A DNA stretch of 64,000 nucleotides, taken from UBA6898 sp964463135 (GTDB lineage Bacteria > Nitrospirota > Thermodesulfovibrionia > Thermodesulfovibrionales > UBA6898). Each line of letters begins with the position of its first letter. Position 1 is the stretch's first letter. Both the position numbers and the translations under genes were made by a program. The notes under the pieces are model-generated. The model had not been told where the DNA came from and searched no databases. It saw only the letters and a program-made list of their open reading frames with translations. Below are positions 8,408-16,836 of the stretch, one piece after another. The stretch spans positions 105,750 through 169,749 of the forward strand of contig CAYXBA010000005.1 of the NCBI GenBank assembly GCA_964463135.1, given 5' to 3'.

Positions 8408-8423
8408 TTTTCCGGAGGGGACG

Positions 8424-8810
8424 ATGGCTAACAGACAGCAGCATGCGGCAAAACTGGAATTAAAGAAACAGAACACGTTTGCGGCAGGGCTGCTTTCAGA
8501 ACGTTTCCCCCAGGTCACCGGTATGGTGATCCATATGACCTACTATCAAAACGGCATCAACCCTGTTCTCATGGTGCGCACCCTCAATGTTTTTCCTACG
8601 TCTGCTGCCTATTTCAAAATGGACTGCATGATCAAAGGCTGCGAGAACGGTGGATTTGACCTCACGCCGGTGATCAAGGCCATGATCAAGGACCGTAAGA
8701 AAGAGAAGAAAGGGTCTATCGCCTGCAAGGGAAAGGTTGACGCTGTCAGTGGTGACCATGCAAGCGTTGATTACGATATATCCGTCAAATACGGCAAGTC
8801 TCCCCGGTAA
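8424..8810 (+). CDS. Conserved small cytoplasmic protein of unknown function
   Basis: A 128-residue protein I do not recognise. It has a basic N-terminus (MANRQQHAAKLELKK), a central hydrophobic stretch too short for a membrane segment, two cysteines (DCMIKGCENGGFDL), and a Lys-rich C-terminal half with KAMIKDRKKEKKG. No signal peptide is seen. It has a strong ribosome site (CCGGAGGGG, spacing about four) and its own promoter and terminator-bearing leader, so its expression is probably conditional. It converges on rpiB. Confidence 0.8.
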   Translation: MANRQQHAAKLELKKQNTFAAGLLSERFPQVTGMVIHMTYYQNGINPVLMVRTLNVFPTSAAYFKMDCMIKGCENGGFDLTPVIKAMIKDRKKEKKGSIACKGKVDAVSGDHASVDYDISVKYGKSPR

Positions 8811-8874
8811 GATATTCCCTTTTCAAACCAGGATTTATCTGCATCAGGCGTGAACGAAAATTTCCGGAAAGATA

Positions 8875-9348
8875 TCAGCCTGCTGGTGTCTGCCGGGAAC
8901 AAAGGAACTTCTTTTCGATCTCCTGCACTTTCATCAATCTTCTTGCATGGCGCTCCAGGTTTGAAAACCGTGCGTTAAGAAAGGCCGTGACGATCTCTTC
9001 CGCAAGATTGGGACCTATGACCCTTGCGCCGAGGCAGAGCACGTTCATGTCATCATCTTCAACTCCCTGGCGGGCTGAGAACGTATCATGGCAGACAGAC
9101 GCCCGTATCCCGGGAACTTTGTTCGCCGCTATGCAGGCACCTACGCCGCTGCCGCAGACGATGATGCCGCGGACCGTTTTTTTCCTTATGAGCTGATCTG
9201 CAACCGTCAGGGCAAAATCAGGATAATCCGAGGGCCTGGCATTATGAGCCCCCAGATCAGTGACCGTATGACGGTTCTTCTTCAGAAATGCAATGATCTC
9301 TTTCTTCAGATGAAAACCGCCGTGGTCTGACCCGATCGCTATTTTCAT
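8875..9348 (-). CDS. rpiB: Ribose-5-phosphate isomerase B
   Basis: RpiB interconverts ribose 5-phosphate and ribulose 5-phosphate in the non-oxidative pentose phosphate pathway. The start MKIAIGSDHGGFHLK, the catalytic-loop GIIVCGSGVGACIAANK (about residues 62-78) with the general-base Cys, and DDMNVLCLGARVIG are diagnostic. At 157 residues it is about ten longer than usual, through a basic C-terminal tail. It follows transketolase after four bases, so the two pentose phosphate genes form an operon. Confidence 0.95.
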   Translation of the reverse strand: MKIAIGSDHGGFHLKKEIIAFLKKNRHTVTDLGAHNARPSDYPDFALTVADQLIRKKTVRGIIVCGSGVGACIAANKVPGIRASVCHDTFSARQGVEDDDMNVLCLGARVIGPNLAEEIVTAFLNARFSNLERHARRLMKVQEIEKKFLCSRQTPAG

Positions 9349-9352
9349 GCTA

Positions 9353-11350
9353 CTATTTCCTGAGCAGTTTCTTTGCCCTTGCTGCGATATTTTCCTTCGT
9401 AATACCGAACTTCTCGAACAGGACCTTTGCCGGTGCTGATGCGCCGAAGCGGTCGATGCCGATCACATCACCCTTCAATCCCACGTACCGGTACCAGCTC
9501 TGCGTCGCAGCAGCTTCGACCGCAAGTCTCTTCTCGACCTTCAGAGGGAGGACCGCATTTTTATAAGCCGCGGTCTGCTGTTCAAAGACCTCAAAGGAAA
9601 CCATGTTCACTACACGTGCTTTTACGCCTGTCTTCTGCAGCTCTTCTGCTGCAGCAAGGGTCGGATGTACCTCTGCGCCGGAAGAAAGAAGAATGATTTC
9701 GGGTGTGCCTTTGCAGTCAAGAAGCACGTACCCGCCTTTTTCCGCCCCCTCTGCAGCGCCGTATTTCTTTCTGTCCAGCACCGGCAGGTTCTGCCGCGAG
9801 AGGATCAGTGCATGCGGCCTCTTCGGGTCCGTGATGGCGAGTTTCCATGCAATGGCTGTCTCATTGGCGTCTGCGGGCCTGATAACGTAGAGATGCGGCA
9901 TTGCCCTGAGACTGCTGAGATGCCCGATCGGCTGGTGCGTGGGGCCGTCTTCGCCGAGGCCGATCGAGTCATGGGTAAAGACATATACAGCGTGTGTCTC
10001 CATGAGAGCTGCAAGCCTGATGGCCGGCCTCATATAATCGGAGAAGACGAGGAATGTGCCGCCGTACGGAATGAGCATTTTGCTTAATGCCATGCCGTTC
10101 ATGATCGCGCCCATGGCATGTTCCCTGACACCGAAGTGGATATTCCTGCCGCCTTTTGCAGTCCCGAAGTCAGCATATTTTTTGAGATGCGTGTTGTTCG
10201 ACGGCGCGAGGTCTGCAGAGCCGCCGACGAGATGGGGGAGCTTGTCAGCTATGGCATTGAGCACCTTGCCTGATGCGCTTCGCGTTGCAATGCTGCCGTC
10301 TTCGGGCTTGAAGACCGGCAGAAGTTTTTCCCAGCCTTCGGGCAGTTTCCCGGATGACAGTCTGTCCCAGGTCTTTGCCTGCTCAGCATATTTCTTTGCG
10401 TATCTGCTGAACAGGGTCTTCCAGGCGGCTTCATCTTTTTTGCCGTTCTGGACCGCTTTTCTCATGGTGCGGAGGACCTCGGCAGGTATGTAGAATTTCT
10501 TCAGCGGCATGCCCAGGTTCTGCTTGGTGATCTTAAGCTCTTCCTCACCAAGCGGCGAACCGTGCACATCAGGCGTGTCCTGCTTGTGAGGACTGCCGAA
10601 GCCGATATGGGTGCGCACCAGGATGATCGACGGCTTTGTTCTCTCTTTCTTTGCCGCGGCAATGGCCTTTTCGATGCCCTTGAGATCTTCCCCGTCAGCA
10701 CGCTGCACATGCCAGCCGTAAGCAGCGAATCGCTTCGCAACGTCTTCGGTGAAGGCAATATCTGTCGTGCCCTCGATCGTGATCTTATTGTCAGAATACA
10801 GATATACGATCTTGCCTAGCTTTAGGTGGCCTGCTAATGACGCAGCCTCGGAAGAAAGACCTTCCATCAGGTCGCCGTCGCTTACAATGCCGTAGATGTT
10901 GTAATCGACAAGCGGAAAGCCCGGCCTGTTGAACATGTCGGCAAGGTATTTCTCCGCCATGGCCATGCCGACGCCTGTCGCAAAGCCCTGGCCGAGCGGG
11001 CCGGTCGTTGTTTCTATGCCGCAGTCAAGACAATACTCGGGATGGCCCGGGGTCTTGCTCCCCCACTGCCTGAAGTTCTTTATGTCATCGAGAGATATAT
11101 TATGGCCGGTCAGATGGAGAAGGCTGTACAGAAGAGCTGAACCATGGCCCGCAGAGAGCACGAACCTGTCGCGGTTCTGCCAGTAGGGATCTTTCGGGTT
11201 ATGCCTCAGGAATCTGTTCCAGAGTACGTATGCCATGGCAGCATCCCCCATGGGCATGCCGGGATGGCCTGAATTTGCCTGCTGCACAGCGTCAGCAGAG
11301 AGCATCCGTATTGTATTTATGCAGAGTTGATCAAGGTTCATCTTTTTCAC
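9353..11350 (-). CDS. tkt: Transketolase
   Basis: Thiamine-diphosphate enzyme moving two-carbon units between pentose and hexose phosphates. Conserved elements are SGHPGMPMGDA, SAGHGSALLYSLLHL, the ThDP/metal motif SDGDLMEGLSSEA running to SDN, and FTHDSIGLGEDGPTHQP. The frame is open upstream to 11509, but those residues do not match the family. GGAGG at 11355-11359 points to a GTG start at 11350 (VKKMNLDQL); an ATG at 11341 is the alternative. rpiB follows after four bases. Confidence 0.95.
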   Translation of the reverse strand: MKKMNLDQLCINTIRMLSADAVQQANSGHPGMPMGDAAMAYVLWNRFLRHNPKDPYWQNRDRFVLSAGHGSALLYSLLHLTGHNISLDDIKNFRQWGSKTPGHPEYCLDCGIETTTGPLGQGFATGVGMAMAEKYLADMFNRPGFPLVDYNIYGIVSDGDLMEGLSSEAASLAGHLKLGKIVYLYSDNKITIEGTTDIAFTEDVAKRFAAYGWHVQRADGEDLKGIEKAIAAAKKERTKPSIILVRTHIGFGSPHKQDTPDVHGSPLGEEELKITKQNLGMPLKKFYIPAEVLRTMRKAVQNGKKDEAAWKTLFSRYAKKYAEQAKTWDRLSSGKLPEGWEKLLPVFKPEDGSIATRSASGKVLNAIADKLPHLVGGSADLAPSNNTHLKKYADFGTAKGGRNIHFGVREHAMGAIMNGMALSKMLIPYGGTFLVFSDYMRPAIRLAALMETHAVYVFTHDSIGLGEDGPTHQPIGHLSSLRAMPHLYVIRPADANETAIAWKLAITDPKRPHALILSRQNLPVLDRKKYGAAEGAEKGGYVLLDCKGTPEIILLSSGAEVHPTLAAAEELQKTGVKARVVNMVSFEVFEQQTAAYKNAVLPLKVEKRLAVEAAATQSWYRYVGLKGDVIGIDRFGASAPAKVLFEKFGITKENIAARAKKLLRK

Positions 11351-11533
11351 AGCGCCTCCAGGTGTAGTGGTTAGTTCAGAAGACAGGAATCTCCCCATGG
11401 GACAGCCAACATCGGGATGCACTGATGTTACAAAAATCGGGCAGGGCAAATCAACTTCGGCCAGGCAGACGCATAAATATTGTCCCGGCCGCATGATATA
11501 ATTGTTCATATTTGCGTTAACGAGGAGTCATGC

Positions 11534-12274
11534 ATGAAACGGGTTCGCTGGTATCTTTTCCTTACCATAGCGCTGGTCAGCATTTCAGCGGTCTTTTATT
11601 TTATTCAGATCGAGATCTTTCGCAAGACCGAGGACACCTTTTTTTATATGCTGCAGGATATCGCCTTTGTGCCGGTTCAGGTGCTGCTCGTAACCCTCTT
11701 CCTGAACCAGCTGCTTACCATGAGGGAGAAGAGGGTGCTTTTGAAGAAGCTGAACATGCTGATCGGCACCTTTTATATAGAGGTCGGGACCGAACTCATG
11801 AAACAGCTCTATTGCTTCGGCAGTGATCTCGCCTCCGTGAAGGAAAAGATGCGTGTTGCAGGCACATGGACAGAAAAGGATTTTATGCATGCCCGCACTG
11901 CAGTGAAAACTGCACAATACAGCATAGACAGCAGAAGCGGTGATCTGCAGGAACTCAAGGCCTTCCTTTCAGAAAAGAGGACCTTTCTGCTGAGCCTCCT
12001 GGCAAATCCCAACCTGCTTGAACATGATGCATTCACCGATCTGCTTTGGGCCGTGTTCCACCTTGTTGAGGAGCTTGCTGTGCGGGAAGATTTTGGTAAC
12101 CTGCCAAGGACTGACCTTGATCATCTCTCGGGAGATATAAAACGTGCCTACTCCCAGCTGCTGGTGGAATGGCTCTCGTACATGGGCCATCTTAAAGCAG
12201 ATTATCCATACCTTTATTCCCTGGCGGTCAGGATGAATCCAATGGACCCGGACGCCAACCCGATCGTGCAATAG
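11534..12274 (+). CDS. Hypothetical membrane-anchored protein with two N-terminal hydrophobic segments
   Basis: A 246-residue protein not recognised as a known family. It starts MKRVRWYLFLTIALVSISAV, giving one membrane segment at about residues 6-26. A second (YMLQDIAFVPVQVLLVTLFLNQLL) lies near 40-62. The remaining 180 residues are mainly helical and cytoplasmic, including an aromatic/Leu-rich stretch (DAFTDLLWAVFHLVEELAVRED). GAGGAG stands eight to ten bases before the ATG at 11534, which is preferred to the longer frame from 11480. It is divergent from tkt and 11 bases upstream of the next small gene. Confidence 0.75.
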   Translation: MKRVRWYLFLTIALVSISAVFYFIQIEIFRKTEDTFFYMLQDIAFVPVQVLLVTLFLNQLLTMREKRVLLKKLNMLIGTFYIEVGTELMKQLYCFGSDLASVKEKMRVAGTWTEKDFMHARTAVKTAQYSIDSRSGDLQELKAFLSEKRTFLLSLLANPNLLEHDAFTDLLWAVFHLVEELAVREDFGNLPRTDLDHLSGDIKRAYSQLLVEWLSYMGHLKADYPYLYSLAVRMNPMDPDANPIVQ

Positions 12275-12285
12275 AAGGGGGTCTT

Positions 12286-12495
12286 ATGTCTGAAGAAAAG
12301 GCTGTGAGCGTTGAGTTTTGTCTCGGCAAGGAGAGCCAGGAAACTTCGAACTATGACGAGATGCTGAAACATGCGGGCCACAAGATCCAGGTCGTCGCTT
12401 TCCCGCGAGGCGTTCAGGTTCTGAAGGTTTCGATGGAATGCGTCACCTGCAACAAGGTGCTGATCGAGTATGACAACCCGGCATACGAGGAGTAG
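12286..12495 (+). CDS. Small conserved protein with a CxxC motif
   Basis: A 69-residue soluble protein with SMECVTCNKVLIEYDNP near the C-terminus, so a CVTC pair could bind metal or form a disulfide. No family was recognised. It sits 11 bases after the membrane protein gene with a GGGGG ribosome site and converges on the phosphohexomutase gene with only five bases between the stops. Confidence 0.75.
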   Translation: MSEEKAVSVEFCLGKESQETSNYDEMLKHAGHKIQVVAFPRGVQVLKVSMECVTCNKVLIEYDNPAYEE

Positions 12496-12500
12496 ACGTT

Positions 12501-14129
12501 TTACCTGCCAAGGGCTTCTATGGTCATGCGCTCTGCTGCTTCGAAGACCGCCTTCTTGCCTTCTTCTGTGCGTGCCTCAATATAGAACCTGACCTTTGGC
12601 TCAGTGCCTGAAGGCCTGATCATGAGCCACGAGCCGTCATCAAAGACCAGTTTCGTGCCGTCAATGGTGATAACATCCTTTATTGTCCGCATCTGACCGC
12701 CGACAGACACGGTCGTGCCTTTACGGTAATGCTCGCTGATCACCGAGAGCTTCCTGATCAGGGGCTCACCGACCAGCGAACGGTCCACTGAGATGCCCGA
12801 ACGATCAGGATAGAAATGGCCGAACTCATCCATGATCTCGCCGAGATAGACGCTCAGGTTCTTGCCGGTCACTGCCATCATTTCCAGCGCCAGGAGAAGG
12901 CCGAAGAGTGCGTCTTTTTCAAGGGTATGGTTGTACCCTGAGATGCCGTCCGACTCCTCAAATGCAGCGATCGCCCGTTCATGCGATGATGAAAGAAGAT
13001 ACGGCCTGAAGTTCTTGAACCCGACCCTGGTCTCTTTGACCGGTATACCGAGCTTTTCTGCGACCGCGTTGACACAGTTGCTCGTGCCGGCCGATTTTAC
13101 GACAACGCCGTTGATCTTCTTGTGTACATGGAGGAAATGGACGGCCATGGCCCCGAAATAGTTCATGGCGACCTGTATGGTTCCGTCCGTAAAACGGATA
13201 CGGTCGCCGTCAGGGTCCATGATCACGCCGAGTTTTAACGCGGAGCTGCTTTTGGCGAGAATTTTCTCTACCCCTGCCATATTCTTTTCAGAGGGCTCAG
13301 GTGCCACACCGCCAAAGAGGTAGTCATCAGCGGTCCTGAGATAGGAGATCTTCGGACTTTCGCCGAGAATGCGCTGCACCCTGCCTCGCGTTGAGCCATG
13401 AACATTGTCTATGCAGATAGCGCAATCTGACTCGTCAATGAACTTCCTGATCCTGTCCAGGTCTATTGTCTTCCTCTGCCTGAGAAAATCGATATAGAGC
13501 GCGGACAGGTCGATCGTTTCGACATGGTCAGGCTCAACAGGCTGCAGTATGGCAGCCTCCTGCATCATGCGATTTGCTGTTTCTTCGATCTTCGCGGTTA
13601 TTTCTGAGCCGGCCGGCCCTCCGTCCGAGGGATTGAACTTGAATCCTGCGTAATTTGCCGGATTATGCGAAGGCGTAAGATTAATGGCGCATGCCGCCCC
13701 GAGCATTTCGATGCCGGCCGAGATCTCCGGCGTGGCGACCTCTCCGGCATACCAGGTCCTGATGCCTGCCTCCTGGAGGAGGCCGATCACCTCCCGGCTG
13801 AATTCCGGACCGAGAAAGCGGTTGTCATGACCGACAATAACGCCGCGCTTCCTGATCTCATCAAGGTCCCTTACGCCCATTGCCTGCATTACCACGGGGT
13901 CGTCTGAGCTGAACATCCCGATGATCGCAGATGTGACGATGCGGACATTGTTGAAGGTATAATCAGTGCCGATCTCGCCGCGCCATCCTGACGTGCCGAA
14001 GACGACCGGTGATGGCGCGGTGTTCTCGCGTGCGAACGCTTCGATCTCTGACAGAAGATGCCGGTTTTGTTCTACGTCGGAAAGTATTGTTTTCCAGCAG
14101 GCTGAGGCGTTTGTATGAGAAGGCAACAT
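12501..14129 (-). CDS. Phosphoglucomutase/phosphomannomutase family protein
   Basis: A 542-residue alpha-D-phosphohexomutase. The phosphoserine loop LTPSHNPANYAGFKFN places the catalytic Ser near residue 154, the metal loop is DPDGDRIRF, the sugar-specificity loop is EESDGISGYN and the phosphate-binding loop is RPSGTEPKVRFY near the C-terminus. FGTSGWRGEIG at residues 44-54 is typical. It interconverts hexose 1- and 6-phosphates for glycogen, cell wall or LPS synthesis. EESDG rather than GEMSG favours a phosphoglucomutase-like role, but the exact substrate is not settled. Confidence 0.9.
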   Translation of the reverse strand: MLPSHTNASACWKTILSDVEQNRHLLSEIEAFARENTAPSPVVFGTSGWRGEIGTDYTFNNVRIVTSAIIGMFSSDDPVVMQAMGVRDLDEIRKRGVIVGHDNRFLGPEFSREVIGLLQEAGIRTWYAGEVATPEISAGIEMLGAACAINLTPSHNPANYAGFKFNPSDGGPAGSEITAKIEETANRMMQEAAILQPVEPDHVETIDLSALYIDFLRQRKTIDLDRIRKFIDESDCAICIDNVHGSTRGRVQRILGESPKISYLRTADDYLFGGVAPEPSEKNMAGVEKILAKSSSALKLGVIMDPDGDRIRFTDGTIQVAMNYFGAMAVHFLHVHKKINGVVVKSAGTSNCVNAVAEKLGIPVKETRVGFKNFRPYLLSSSHERAIAAFEESDGISGYNHTLEKDALFGLLLALEMMAVTGKNLSVYLGEIMDEFGHFYPDRSGISVDRSLVGEPLIRKLSVISEHYRKGTTVSVGGQMRTIKDVITIDGTKLVFDDGSWLMIRPSGTEPKVRFYIEARTEEGKKAVFEAAERMTIEALGR

Positions 14130-14157
14130 GATTGCTCCTTAATTTTTTGTCCTATTT

Positions 14158-14196
14158 TACTGCAAAGCCGATGCATCGGCAACCGCAGTATTTTTT
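14158..14196 (+). terminator. Intrinsic terminator between divergent genes
   Basis: Outer arms TACTGC (14158-14163) and GCAGTA (14185-14190) enclose the perfect palindrome GCCGATGCATCGGC (14167-14180), followed by six T. It points rightward although both neighbouring genes start away from it, so it may end an antisense or leader RNA. Confidence 0.6.
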
Positions 14197-14263
14197 CGCA
14201 TCCATAGTCGCAAATCCGCGAGTATGATAAAATGGTCTTGCAACGACTTCAGGGAGGATTATT

Positions 14264-15520
14264 ATGATTGAGGGCAGAAAGATAAAGCTGGTGGATCTGA
14301 TGATCTGCCTGTCTGATGCCATGGACTTTATCGATCCCGCAGTTGTTGACCACCATAAGAGGGTGGCCTATATAGCGCTCAGCATGGCAGCAGAAATGGG
14401 TCTTTCTCCAGCGCTGCAGAAGGAGATTGTTCTGGCCGGTGCCCTCCATGATATCGGCGCCTTCAGTCTCGCAGAGCGCAGAAATACCCTTGCTTTTGAG
14501 ATCCTGGACCCGCACGGGCATGCGGAAAACGGGTATGCCCTGCTCAGACTGTTTTCCCCGCTTTCGGCCGTGGCCTCTATGGTCAGGTTCCACCATGTAC
14601 CCTGGGATGATGGAGCGGGCAGGGAATTTAACGGCCGGCAAGTGCCTCTTGCCAGTCATATCCTTCATCTTGCTGACCGGATCGCAGTTTTGATCAACAG
14701 GAAGAAAGAGATCCTCAGCCAGGTAGCCAGAATAGGCAGGACCATTCAGGCAAATAGCGGAAGGCTGTTCGATCCTGAACTGGTTGAAGTATTCAGGTCG
14801 GTCTCAGCGCGGGAATATTTCTGGCTTGACCTTGCCTCTTCATCTATTCAAGCCATCCTGTCGCAGCGGCTGCGGTCTGCCCAGGTCGGACTCGGTTCGA
14901 AGGATATGCTCGGTTTTTCACAGCTTTTTTCCCGGATCATAGACTTTAAGAGCCCCTATACTGCCTCCCATTCCAGCGGTGTGGCGGCAAGCGCTGAATT
15001 TCTTTCGGGCAAGCTGGGCTTTGCACGAAATGAATGCACTGCCATGCGCATTGCAGGCTATATGCACGATCTGGGCAAACTGGCAGTACCGGTCGAGATA
15101 CTCGACAAACCTGCACATTTGAACAGGAACGAATATAATGTGGTCAGGCACCATTCTTTTTATACATACAGGATCCTGGAGCCTATTGCGGCCCTGAAGA
15201 CCATCAATACATGGGCCGCATTTCATCATGAACGGCTGGACGGCTCCGGGTATCCCTTTCATCTCAAGGAAAAGGACCTTCCTCTTGGTTCGCAGGTCAT
15301 GGCTGTTGCAGATGTCTTTACTGCCCTTACCGAAGATCGGCCTTACCGCCGAGGCATGAAGCGATCTGATACGTTAAAGGTGCTTGAAGATATGCGCATA
15401 AAATCTGCATTGAATGGTGATATCGTGGCGGTCCTCGCAAAGCATTACAGGGAACTTGAGGCAATCCGCATCACTGCCCAGGCCGATGCCAGGATGAAAT
15501 ACCAGGCCATGCCTCAGTAA
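14264..15520 (+). CDS. Dual HD-domain / HD-GYP protein (putative c-di-GMP phosphodiesterase)
   Basis: A 418-residue cytoplasmic protein with two HD modules. The first has DHHKRVAYIALSM and ALHDIG (H62-D63), resembling a conventional HD hydrolase. The second has HSSGVAASAEFL, YMHDLGKLAVP at about residues 266-276 and HHERLDGSGYP at about 325, the full HD-GYP signature of enzymes that hydrolyse cyclic di-GMP. No receiver or membrane domain is present. GGGAGG stands eight bases before the ATG. Phosphodiesterase activity is expected for the family but is not shown here. Confidence 0.88.
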   Translation: MIEGRKIKLVDLMICLSDAMDFIDPAVVDHHKRVAYIALSMAAEMGLSPALQKEIVLAGALHDIGAFSLAERRNTLAFEILDPHGHAENGYALLRLFSPLSAVASMVRFHHVPWDDGAGREFNGRQVPLASHILHLADRIAVLINRKKEILSQVARIGRTIQANSGRLFDPELVEVFRSVSAREYFWLDLASSSIQAILSQRLRSAQVGLGSKDMLGFSQLFSRIIDFKSPYTASHSSGVAASAEFLSGKLGFARNECTAMRIAGYMHDLGKLAVPVEILDKPAHLNRNEYNVVRHHSFYTYRILEPIAALKTINTWAAFHHERLDGSGYPFHLKEKDLPLGSQVMAVADVFTALTEDRPYRRGMKRSDTLKVLEDMRIKSALNGDIVAVLAKHYRELEAIRITAQADARMKYQAMPQ

Positions 15521-15655
15521 AGAATATAGAATGTCCTGATATCTGCTCTCTCTTCTTCCTGACTCACGTCACACTGCTTTTCCCGTGGCTGAAATTTCTA
15601 AGAACCTGACGATCTATGCTAATATATCGGACTTTTTTCAGATCAGGAGGATCCT

Positions 15656-16741
15656 ATGGCAAAGACATACAATATAGCTCTCATACCCGGTGACGGCACA
15701 GGTCCAGAAGTTGTTCGGGAAGCGGTCAAGGTAATTGATGCTGCGGCTGCCAGGGTCGGGTTTAAGCTTGCGTACACCGAGTTTGATTTTGGTGCAGCGC
15801 GGTATTTGAGGACGGGTGAGACACTCCCGGACAGTGCTATTGAAGAATTCAAAAAATTTGATTCGATGTTTCTCGGCGCGATTGGCCACCCGGATGTGAA
15901 GCCCGGCATTCTCGAAACCGGCATACTTCTCAAGACGCGCTTTGCCCTTGACCAATACATCAATCTCAGACCGGTCAAGCTCTATCCGAACGTCGAGACC
16001 CCGCTTAAGGACAAAGGGCCGGAGCATATTGATTTTGTTGTCATCCGCGAGAACACGGGCGGCATCTATACCAGCATTGGCGGCGCAACACGTGTAGGCA
16101 CGCCTGAGGAGATAGCCACACAGCTTATGGTGTATGATCGCAGGACCGTTGACCGCTGCCTGAAGTATGCCTTTGAACTGAAGAAGAAGCGCAATGCGAT
16201 GAACCCGAAATACGCGGCAAAGCCGATCACGCTGATACACAAACGGAATGTACTCACCCATTGCGGCGACCTCTGGTACCGCGCGTTCGAAGAGATGGGC
16301 GAAAAACAGTACCCTGAGCTGAAGCGCGATTACAATCACGTTGATGCCGCGAACATGTGGTTTGTGAAGAACCCTGAATGGTTTGACGTGGCTGTCACGG
16401 AAAACCTTTTCGGTGACATTATCACTGATCTCGGCGCCATGATCCAGGGCGGGCTTGGCGTGGCCTCAGGCGGCAACATAAATCCTGAGGGCGTTTCGAT
16501 GTTCGAACCGATGGGTGGCAGTGCGCCGAAATATACCGGCAAGAATGTGATCAACCCCATGGCAGCGATCGGCGCTGCAATGATGATGCTCGACACGATC
16601 GGTGAATCAAAGGCTGCCCAGGGGATCGAGGCTGCGATGATCGCGGTGATGCAGAAGATGAAGAGCCAGGCTGCCGGTCATATGGGCATGTCCACGACCG
16701 AGGTGGGTGACAGTATCGCTGATCTTGTAGCAAAGCAGTAA
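15656..16741 (+). CDS. leuB: Isocitrate/isopropylmalate dehydrogenase family protein, probably 3-isopropylmalate dehydrogenase
   Basis: A 361-residue decarboxylating beta-hydroxyacid dehydrogenase. It has IPGDGTGPEV at residues 9-18, the substrate-binding RENTGGIY, the catalytic-Lys region IHKRNVLTHCGDLWY, the metal site VTENLFGDIITDLGA and the NAD loop GGSAPKYTGKN. LeuB oxidises 3-isopropylmalate in leucine synthesis. A homoisocitrate or isocitrate dehydrogenase role cannot be excluded because HKRN differs from the usual DKANV of LeuB. The ribosome site AGGAGG is seven bases from the ATG. No other leucine gene is nearby. Confidence 0.78.
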   Translation: MAKTYNIALIPGDGTGPEVVREAVKVIDAAAARVGFKLAYTEFDFGAARYLRTGETLPDSAIEEFKKFDSMFLGAIGHPDVKPGILETGILLKTRFALDQYINLRPVKLYPNVETPLKDKGPEHIDFVVIRENTGGIYTSIGGATRVGTPEEIATQLMVYDRRTVDRCLKYAFELKKKRNAMNPKYAAKPITLIHKRNVLTHCGDLWYRAFEEMGEKQYPELKRDYNHVDAANMWFVKNPEWFDVAVTENLFGDIITDLGAMIQGGLGVASGGNINPEGVSMFEPMGGSAPKYTGKNVINPMAAIGAAMMMLDTIGESKAAQGIEAAMIAVMQKMKSQAAGHMGMSTTEVGDSIADLVAKQ

Positions 16742-16752
16742 GAAAACGGGCA

Positions 16753-16823
16753 GCTGCTCAGGGAAGTAGTCTGCAGGTGTTTCAATAGCCCTAACAGACT
16801 ACAGTCTAAACAACCTGAGTAGC
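16753..16823. terminator. Nested inverted repeat between convergent genes (possible bidirectional terminator)
   Basis: Outer arms GCTGCTCAGG (16753-16762) and CCTGAGTAGC (16814-16823) pair at nine of ten positions, and inner arms GTAGTCTG (16766-16773) and CAGACTAC (16795-16802) pair perfectly. There is no T tract, so termination is inferred from position only. Confidence 0.45.
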
Positions 16824-16836
16824 TATTGGTGCCTGC

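Noticed and set aside
8333..8423. GEMM-type cyclic di-GMP riboswitch
   Set aside because: GGGCAAA and GCAAAG occur, but the P1b hairpin and the tetraloop receptor expected of the class are missing.
15638..16339. 233-residue open frame on the minus strand
   Set aside because: Antisense to the LeuB-like dehydrogenase, whose motifs are complete.
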